Shown piece after piece: positions 57,750-64,000 of a stretch of 64,000 nt of DNA. The stretch is taken from positions 9,449,501 to 9,513,500 of the forward strand of contig JALMGJ010000020.1 in the NCBI GenBank assembly GCA_023362775.1, in the 5' to 3' direction. The notes beneath the pieces were generated by a model. The model did not search any database. It was not told the DNA's origin and saw nothing but the letters and a program-made list of their open reading frames with translations. Source of the stretch: Charina bottae. Lineage: Eukaryota; Chordata; Lepidosauria; Squamata; Charinaidae. How positions within the stretch are numbered: position 1 is the first letter of the stretch; every line of letters begins with the position of its first letter. The translations under genes and the position numbers were made by a program.

Positions 57750-58485
57750 ACCAGCTGCAAATAAATGAATGCATCAGGCAAATGTAGATGGTCTTTATCA
57801 GAACCTGGATGGGAAGAAATACACCTATTCTGGTCTTACTTGACAGTTCAGCATCAGTTCAGTTGAGTACCATCAATCAGGTTATCTTTCTGGACCACCT
57901 ACAAGGATTGGATCAGAAGCACTGTTTGGTAGTCGTTCTCTTCCTTCTACAGTAGATTAGTTGGAGGGAAGAGTGGCTGGTCCAGTAAGGGCACATAGAG
58001 TTCAGTCCCTCAACCTTGCTTTTCAGCAATTACATGAAACCTCTGAGAGAGATTATTCCTCAATTCAGGATGAGGGATTATGAGTATGCCAACAATCCCC
58101 AGTTGCACACTGCCACCCTGGGCAGGACAGAGATGCCATGAATATCTTGGCCCAGTATCTGGAGACTGTGAGGAGTTGGATGGGATGAAACAGGGTGAAG
58201 TTGAATACTAACAAGACACAGTTCCTTCTGAACTCATGGCCACTGCTAGATTTGCTGGTGGAGACCATGGCCGATTGGACCTTTGTCCAGCTTCATTCCA
58301 TAGAGCCTTTGAAAGGTAGTCTTGCCTCGACTGGATTAAGTTGGTACCACTGACTATTTTATGTTGATTTTATTTCATTGTGATACAGTAATTATTTTAC
58401 AGTTGTATTCGAATACAGTTGTATTCGTAAATTATTCGTAAATTGTCAAGAGTCATTTAGATTCAGCGGTATGTAAGCATCTATC
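57750..58485 (+). mobile_element. L2/CR1-like LINE fragment with 3' end
   Basis: A plus-strand RT core: LVLLDSSASVQLSTINQVIF near 57833-57890 (the LDLSAAFDTV motif) and FSNYMKPLREII near 58020 with a decayed YADD block. It ends with GTCAAGAGTCATTTAGATTC and GCGGTATGTAAGC, the L2-like tail. Confidence 0.75.
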
Positions 58486-58494
58486 TATCTGTCT

Positions 58495-59010
58495 GCCTGT
58501 CTTATTGTATTTATAAAGCCACCCAACTCCAAGCAATTCTGGGCAGCACACAAGAATAAAGACAGAGTACGAAAACAAGCCAGGCAACAAAGAAGAAAGG
58601 TTAACCCTGAGGGAAAACCCCCACACTCTTCCAACACAATCACATATCAAAAAAGCCACTGCTCAGTCTAGACCAAAGCCTAAGAAGAGTCAGGTTTTCA
58701 GAACTCATCTAAAGGGGAGCAGGGTAGGGGCCATTTGAATCTCTGGGGGGATACTATTCCAGAGGGCAGGTCCCATTCCTGGGTTCCATCAGATGGCACT
58801 GCTTCATGCATGGCTCTCCCTTCAATTCTGTTAGAAGGAAGATATACTGTAGGAAGAGATCCGTCCTGGAACATCTGTGCCCTTGCAAAGCTGGGCAAGG
58901 TGGAGCTACCAAGCTTGTACTCCTCTCCTGCTCATACAGAGACATCAAGAAAGCCCTTCTCCTCCTCCTACTCACCAAGTAACCAGGATGTACAGGCCAA
59001 TTTCATGTCT
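58495..59010 (-). mobile_element. L2-like LINE 3' region
   Basis: The minus strand shows the L2-like 3' UTR (GCTGCCCAGAATTGCTTGG, GGAATAGTATCCCCCCAG) similar to blocks at 56290-56620. Frames here are fragments without a domain. Confidence 0.6.
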
Positions 59011-59149
59011 TCCTAGTACTCCCTGACTCCAACCCCCTCATAATATATAGTGCTGCCAATATAATATATAGTTCTGCACAGCAACACACAAAATTTACCA
59101 GGTACTGACTGCCAGGTAGAGCCAGTCAGGCTCAAAACAGCTCATGCTT

Positions 59150-59490
59150 AACTATTATGCTGTTGCTTTTAGCTTCCAGTTAGTAGGGTTTACAGCTTTT
59201 GTAGCTGAATCTTCTTCTTTTAGTCTTTTAGATAGCACCATATATTATCTCACTATATTATATTTAACAGCTGTATTTTAATTAAAAATTTAATTTTCGT
59301 TATCCCTATAGGTTTTTACAGATTTTAGTCTTATAACAGCTTATCACACTTATTTTCCATCTTTTAACTCTGTAATCACACTTTTTATACACAGACTGTT
59401 GTCACGTTGCAGTTAATCCTAAATTCTCTATGTTTTTATTTTATGCTGGTCAGAGACCAAAATAAAGATATTATACTGTATTGTATTGAA
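59150..59490 (+). mobile_element. 3' end of the non-LTR family seen at 3136-4420
   Basis: An A/T-rich 3' UTR ending ATGCTGGTCAGAGACC then AAAATAAAGATAT, like GCTGGTCATTGACC and AATAAATA at 4399-4422. Coding sequence is lost. Confidence 0.55.
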
Positions 59491-60114
59491 ATATATATGT
59501 TTCCATTAAAAAGTGGTGCAACATGAATCCCAATCTCAGTGACAATTGGTCATAAAAGAGCACTAGCAGCATAATAATTTTTATATCCTTATTTCACAAA
59601 CAAAATAAGGAATATTTTGAATAAGGAAGTTAAACATGAATTCAAACCTTGCAATATAAATGGAAAATGCTTTCCCTTATACACATATTAAATAAATGGC
59701 TAATTCAGGATGTTTAATTCACAGAAGTTAGGTTTTAAAAAGTCAGTGATTTCAAAGCAAGTTATTTAAATCATTTTAACTTAGAAATATAGTCAAAATT
59801 TGTCTTATTGTTTTAAAGAATAATATAATAAACATAAACATGGCCAATAATATAATAAACATAGACGTGGCCAATCATTAGCGCCATTATTTCCATGTTT
59901 TGCTTGTCTGCAAAGGCACAGGTTGGACAAGATTGCGGTTGTTCTATGCTTACATGATGTGGAGCTGGGCTAAGCAAGGCAGAATAATCCATTGAGTGAG
60001 AAAGGAAACAGAGGAGGGGATTGCCAGAGACAGTACAACAGAACACAGGTAAGGTGTTTCTAGTGAACACAGGTAAAGTGTATAATGTACTGTTTTAAAA
60101 TGAATATAACTATA
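59491..60114. other. PARD3B intron, nothing firm
   Basis: A tandem duplication of about 33 bp at 59818-59873 (TAATATAATAAACATA unit twice) is the only local structure. Confidence 0.5.
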
Positions 60115-60925
60115 AAAATTTATTGAACTTGTATGCTGCCTGACTCTCAACGACTCTGGACAGCTCACAACAATCAAGCAAAGAAATTACAATAAAATCA
60201 ATAAGACATAAACAAAATAAAGATAAAAGATGGTAAGCACGATGAAGTGAGGAGTCTCATTCTCCCTGCCAAGAGCCAGGTCTTCATAGCTCTTCTAAAT
60301 AACAGCAGAGTAGGGGCCATCAGGGACAGTACCTTGACAGCCTCACTAGGCTGGCCCAGGATCTAAAGATATAATTGGGTATCATCAGCATACTGATGAT
60401 ACCGAACCCCAAACCGGCAGATGACCTCACCCAGCAGTTTCATATGAATGTTGAAAAGGAGAGGAGAGAGAGTAGAACCCTGTGGCACCGCACACAGGAG
60501 GGGCCTAGGGTTTGATCTCTCCTCCTTCAACCAACACTGACTGGAACTGGCACCAGAGAAAGGAAGACAACCACTGTAAAATGGTACCCACAACCCGCAG
60601 AGCCGGCTCAGAAGAATATTGTGGTTGACGATACTGAAAGCTGCTGAGAGTTTAAGCAGCACAAGGATGGATGCATTACCACCATCCTGGTTCCACCACA
60701 GGTCATTGACAAGCGTGAGCAAGATAGGAGTCCAAAGGCAGCCTCTTGAGGAGGGGGCATACCACTGCCTCTTTCAAGGCAGGAGGTACCACCTTCTTCC
60801 TCAGAGAGGCCAACACCACAGCATAGACCCAACCGTGGGTCACCTCCTTGGCTGCTCTTACAGTCCGGGAGGGGCCCAGATCCAGTAAACAGGTGGTCGA
60901 ACTGACAGCACAGAGAAACCTGCCC
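60115..60925 (-). mobile_element. L2-like LINE fragment with RT core
   Basis: The minus strand holds CLLDLGPSRTVRAAKEVTHG near 60880, LKEAVVCPLLKR near 60770, LVLLKLSAAFSIVNHNILLS, VPQGSTLSPLLFNIHMK and the catalytic block YHQYADDTQLYL near 60365. The stretch 60722-60363 is open for 119 codons. The 3' end (GCTGTCCAGAGTCGTTGAG) lies near 60160-60120. It is better preserved than the other L2 copies here. Confidence 0.85.
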
Positions 60926-61211
60926 ACTTTATTTTATTTTAAAATAAGTGACATTATTTTAAAAAAGGTACCTCAAAGATAATTGTCAAGTGCCATAATG
61001 AGTGGTATATTAACAGAGTTTATAAGAAATATTTGAAGAACTATCAGTGGCAAACTAGATATTAACATACAGTACTATTGGGTTTTATCTTGTTGATTTA
61101 TGCCAGTGATGGCAATCATCTTGCTTTAAAGCAACCCGACCTGATTCCACAGGCACTCTATTTATATCTGAAGTTTTCAATGTAATATTTTATTGCATCA
61201 CACACTTGCTA

Positions 61212-61626
61212 TACAGGTAGTCCTCGCTTAACAACTGACCTGTTTAGCAACCGTTCAGAGTTATGATGACGCTGAAAAAGTAACTTTACAATTGGTCCTT
61301 GCACTTATGACCATTGCAACGTCCCCACAGTCACATGATCGAGATTTGAGCTCTTCGCAACCAACAAGCATTTATAACTGTCACAGCATCCTGTGGTCAC
61401 GTGATTGCCATTTGCATGCTTCACAGCTGGCTTCCAACAAGCAGAGCCAATGGAGAAGCTGGCAGGAAAATTGCAAGTCATGGTCACGTGATGTCTCACT
61501 TAACAACTGTGGGTGATTCACTTAACGACCATGTCAGAAATGAGTTCAACAATCTGTTGTGGTTATGCAATGTCTTGCTTAGTGATAGGGTTGCTGGTCC
61601 CAATTGTTGTCATTAAGCGAGGACTA
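61212..61626. mobile_element. Fold-back DNA element, both ends present
   Basis: Left end ACAGGTAGTCCTCGCTTAAC, right end CATTAAGCGAGGACTA, with internal GGTCACGTGAT and CACTTAACAACTGT inverted motifs. Non-coding. Confidence 0.78.
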
Positions 61627-62048
61627 AGATTTAATAATTCATGACACCACAACATTAACTATCTTTGCTTTCTACATGTACTATGAAATTACTATAACCT
61701 TGGTTGAATCCAACATATTTGAAACCGAATCTGAAAAAAATGTCTAACCATTAATCTCAACTTTAATAGTGTACTTTTTTACATGGGTTATTTTTAAGGA
61801 GGTCTTGGATAAAAAAATCTGAAAATAGATAATTCATTTATCTAGATAAGTGGTTAATCAGACACTCTAAAAATACTGTTTTGAAAAAAAATGTTGCTGG
61901 CTTTTTTTAGTTGAGGAAGGTTGTCCTAAAATATAACATTTTCAGTTGTGAGAGGCTGTAAAGTCCAAACTTATCTCTAGCTATCTAAAGGTGGTTGTAC
62001 TGGCATGGAATATTTTTCATTTACTGCAATGATATGGCAGCTATCAAC
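61627..62048. other. PARD3B intron, nothing recognised
   Basis: AT-rich spacer. Confidence 0.5.
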
Positions 62049-62056
62049 CTATAGAG

Positions 62057-62325
62057 CAGGGCTTTCCAAAGTTTTCCCACGGTGACACACCAACCGCCAT
62101 TGGTGTGTCGCCGCGGGAAAATCCGGAAGTGCCGCCATTGCGGCAGCGCGCAAAAACCCAGAAGCGCTGCTGCCGCTTTCAGGTTTTTGTGCGCCGCCGT
62201 TGGTGTGTCACTGTGGGAAAACCTGGAAGCGCTGATGATGATCAGCGCTTCCAGGTTGTGTGGCGACACACCAGACTGTGTGTGGCAACACTTTTGTGTC
62301 GCGACACACAGTTTGGAAAGCTCTG
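62057..62325. mobile_element. hAT-type miniature element (GTGTCG-rich), 8-bp duplication
   Basis: A 269-bp copy of the 22903-23172 family in the opposite orientation, flanked by CTATAGAG at 62049-62056 and 62326-62333. Begins CAGGGCTTTCCAAAG and ends TTTGGAAAGCTCTG. Confidence 0.93.
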
Positions 62326-62539
62326 CTATAGAGAGACAAAAACATGTCTGCAGGATTTCTTTATTATTTTTCCCTAAACTGGGAGAAGGGCCAGTTTAGA
62401 AGACTGTGATGTGTTGTTTCAACCTTTATAGACTATCTAGGACTTTTGTTTATTTCAGAACCTAGTTTCTTTGACAGGAACTAATCATGGACATCATATC
62501 TTACCAACTTTCATATATTTTCATCACATAGTACATGTT

Positions 62540-62792
62540 TGTTTATTTGTTTATTTATTTATTTATCCTGCCTTTATTATTTTTATAAATAACTCAAGGC
62601 GGCGAACATACCAAATGTTCCTTCCTTCTCCTATTTTCCTCACAACAACCACCCTGTGAGGTGAGTTGGGCTGAGGGAGAGTGACTGGCCCAAGGTCACC
62701 CAGCCGGCTTTCATGCCTAAGGTGGGATTAGAACTCTCAGTCTCCTGGTTTCTAGCCCGTTGCCTTAACCACTAGACCGAACTGGCTCTCCT
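62540..62792 (-). mobile_element. tRNA-headed SINE with L2-like tail (family B)
   Basis: A second family B copy on the minus strand: head GTTCGGTCTAGTGGTTAAGG, box-B-like AGTTCTAATCCC, body GACCTTGGGCCAGTCACT, then CCTTGAGTTATTTATAAAAA and a short AAATA-type tail near 62540-62566. The tail is far shorter than in the 7856-8300 copy. Confidence 0.82.
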
Positions 62793-62890
62793 TGAAAGCC
62801 ACCAGAGATGGGGAGACTGACTGTTTATGGAGTTTTGTCCCAGAATGGGCACCTTCTGGTTGCTATTGTTGTTGTTTTCTTCACTGTTAT

Positions 62891-63046
62891 CAGGGCCGCA
62901 ACCAAGGGGGGGGGCAACCAGGGCATGTGCCCCGGGCGCCGCACTGGAGGGGGCGCAAAATGACAACAGCTCCCTCACCAACCCATGGGGGAGGGGCGCA
63001 GAATCCATGTTTGCCCGGGGTGACACAGACCCTAGTTGTGGTCCTG
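62891..63046. mobile_element. hAT-type miniature element, 8-bp duplication
   Basis: A 156-bp element with inverted ends CAGGGCCGCAACCAAGG and CCTAGTTGTGGTCCTG, flanked by ACTGTTAT at 62883-62890 and 63047-63054. GC-rich interior with CCCCGGGCGCCGC. A G run follows at about 63079-63091. Confidence 0.93.
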
Positions 63047-63054
63047 ACTGTTAT

Positions 63055-64000
63055 CTCATTTGGGGCTGTGTGTGGTGGTGGGGGGGGGGGGACTCAGGTC
63101 ATTTTCAGTCTTCAGGAATATCTTCAAGGCAGTACTCCTAAAAGTGATTGGGTCAGACTAAAAGTGCATAGGACATCCAATGTCAATACGTACAGCTTTT
63201 GATGGATAGATTAGATAGACAGAGATATATGATACATCAATTAATCACTAGTATGCTTTTAAATTTAATGATAGACTTCAATACGTATTTAATACCTTAC
63301 TATTTTTTCTAATTAACTACATACTTGCAACATAAAATAATTATCTATATTTAGTTTACGACTGACTACTTTTCCATACTAATCTCACCCAAAGATAATA
63401 ATCAACTTAGTGGAGCATGGAATAATTATTATCTGCTGTAGTGCTGAAAAATTATCCCTTGCTTTCCAATTGTTTAAATTAATTTTGACAGAAATTCAAC
63501 TTCTAACGGTATTCTGAGTCCTGTCAGCTGTAGCTATTATTGGATGTTACAGCATCCAAAACAGAGAGCCCTCTAGAAGCCAAGAACTCTATTGCATCGG
63601 AATCCCCAGCATGGGACTGGTGAATGCTAAAGTACCTGGCAACATTACACCTTCATGCCCTGTTTTTTTAAACCATTTATTTAATAAAATAATAAATAGG
63701 AAGCTAGCATGCTATAAAGCACCACATTATTTTCAAGGATTTTTCTGAGACTCGTTCTCAAAAATCAAATGGTGACAACTGCTACTCAGTGATTCAATTG
63801 GAGGTGTGCCCTCTTTTCAGAAAAAAAGAGAGAAAGATTAGCTGAGATAGCATCTTGAGAGGCCTGAGGGGATAGTTGGGAACAATCTAGTTCGTTTGCC
63901 TTCCCATAGATCTATTTTATGTTATGTCTGATTTGCCATAGCAACCAACAACAGCCATTTTATAAAAGTGACCATAACACATTCTCAAAATTCTAGATGT
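63055..64000. other. PARD3B intron, nothing recognised
   Basis: After a G run (about 63079-63091) the sequence is AT-rich with no family I can name. Confidence 0.5.

Noticed and set aside
62792..63202. 136-codon Gly-rich frame
   Set aside because: It spans a SINE edge, a hAT miniature and a G run; no coding signal.

Overview
The window is vertebrate nuclear DNA, almost certainly from a squamate reptile (a lizard or snake; I cannot say which). It carries no bacterial-style genes. The host gene I can support is PARD3B, a polarity scaffold of the Par3 family. Six coding exons lie on the minus strand at 53610-53695, 35885-35971, 31080-31205, 28875-29224, 26035-26174 and 23893-24021. All have GT-AG borders, and their phases join into one open frame of 918 nt (306 codons): a linker, PDZ1, a Ser/Pro-rich linker and PDZ2. 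Neither the first nor the last exon of the gene is here, so both flanks are read as PARD3B introns and the whole window as gene-internal.

The squamate assignment rests on the repeats: BovB (RTE) 3' ends; tRNA-derived SINEs whose tails share the BovB end and finish in ACCTTT units (Sauria type); many L2/CR1-like fragments; low-copy L1; Penelope-like elements; Tc1 elements; hAT miniature elements with 8-bp duplications; and solo LTRs with 5-bp duplications.

Layout. 1-23 kb is repeat-rich intron with a near-complete Tc1 (4423-6000), several SINE families including one with a 5S rRNA-derived head (about 11.9-12.1 kb), fold-back DNA elements, a minisatellite (16.2-16.6 kb), a solo LTR and Penelope-derived insertions. 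23.9-36 kb is the exon cluster, with short introns, two solo LTRs (one 47 bp from a splice donor) and old L2 copies. 36-53.6 kb is a large intron region. It holds Sauria SINEs with exact duplications, a CpG-rich hAT-like element joined to a Penelope-like element (39.5-41.8 kb), a young 5'-truncated L1 (43.2-46.3 kb) and a nested locus (50.4-53.1 kb) in which an inverted L1 was hit by an IR/DR Tc1 that was itself hit by a SINE. 53.7-64 kb is intron with L2 fragments, fold-back elements and hAT miniatures.

The least ordinary signals are hammerhead-ribozyme-like cores in the Penelope-derived copies with a covarying stem II, a 188-bp Penelope-derived hairpin insertion, the 5S-headed SINE that shares its body with a tRNA-headed SINE, and the layered L1/Tc1/SINE locus. 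Most open frames here are remnants of mobile elements or translations of repeats.
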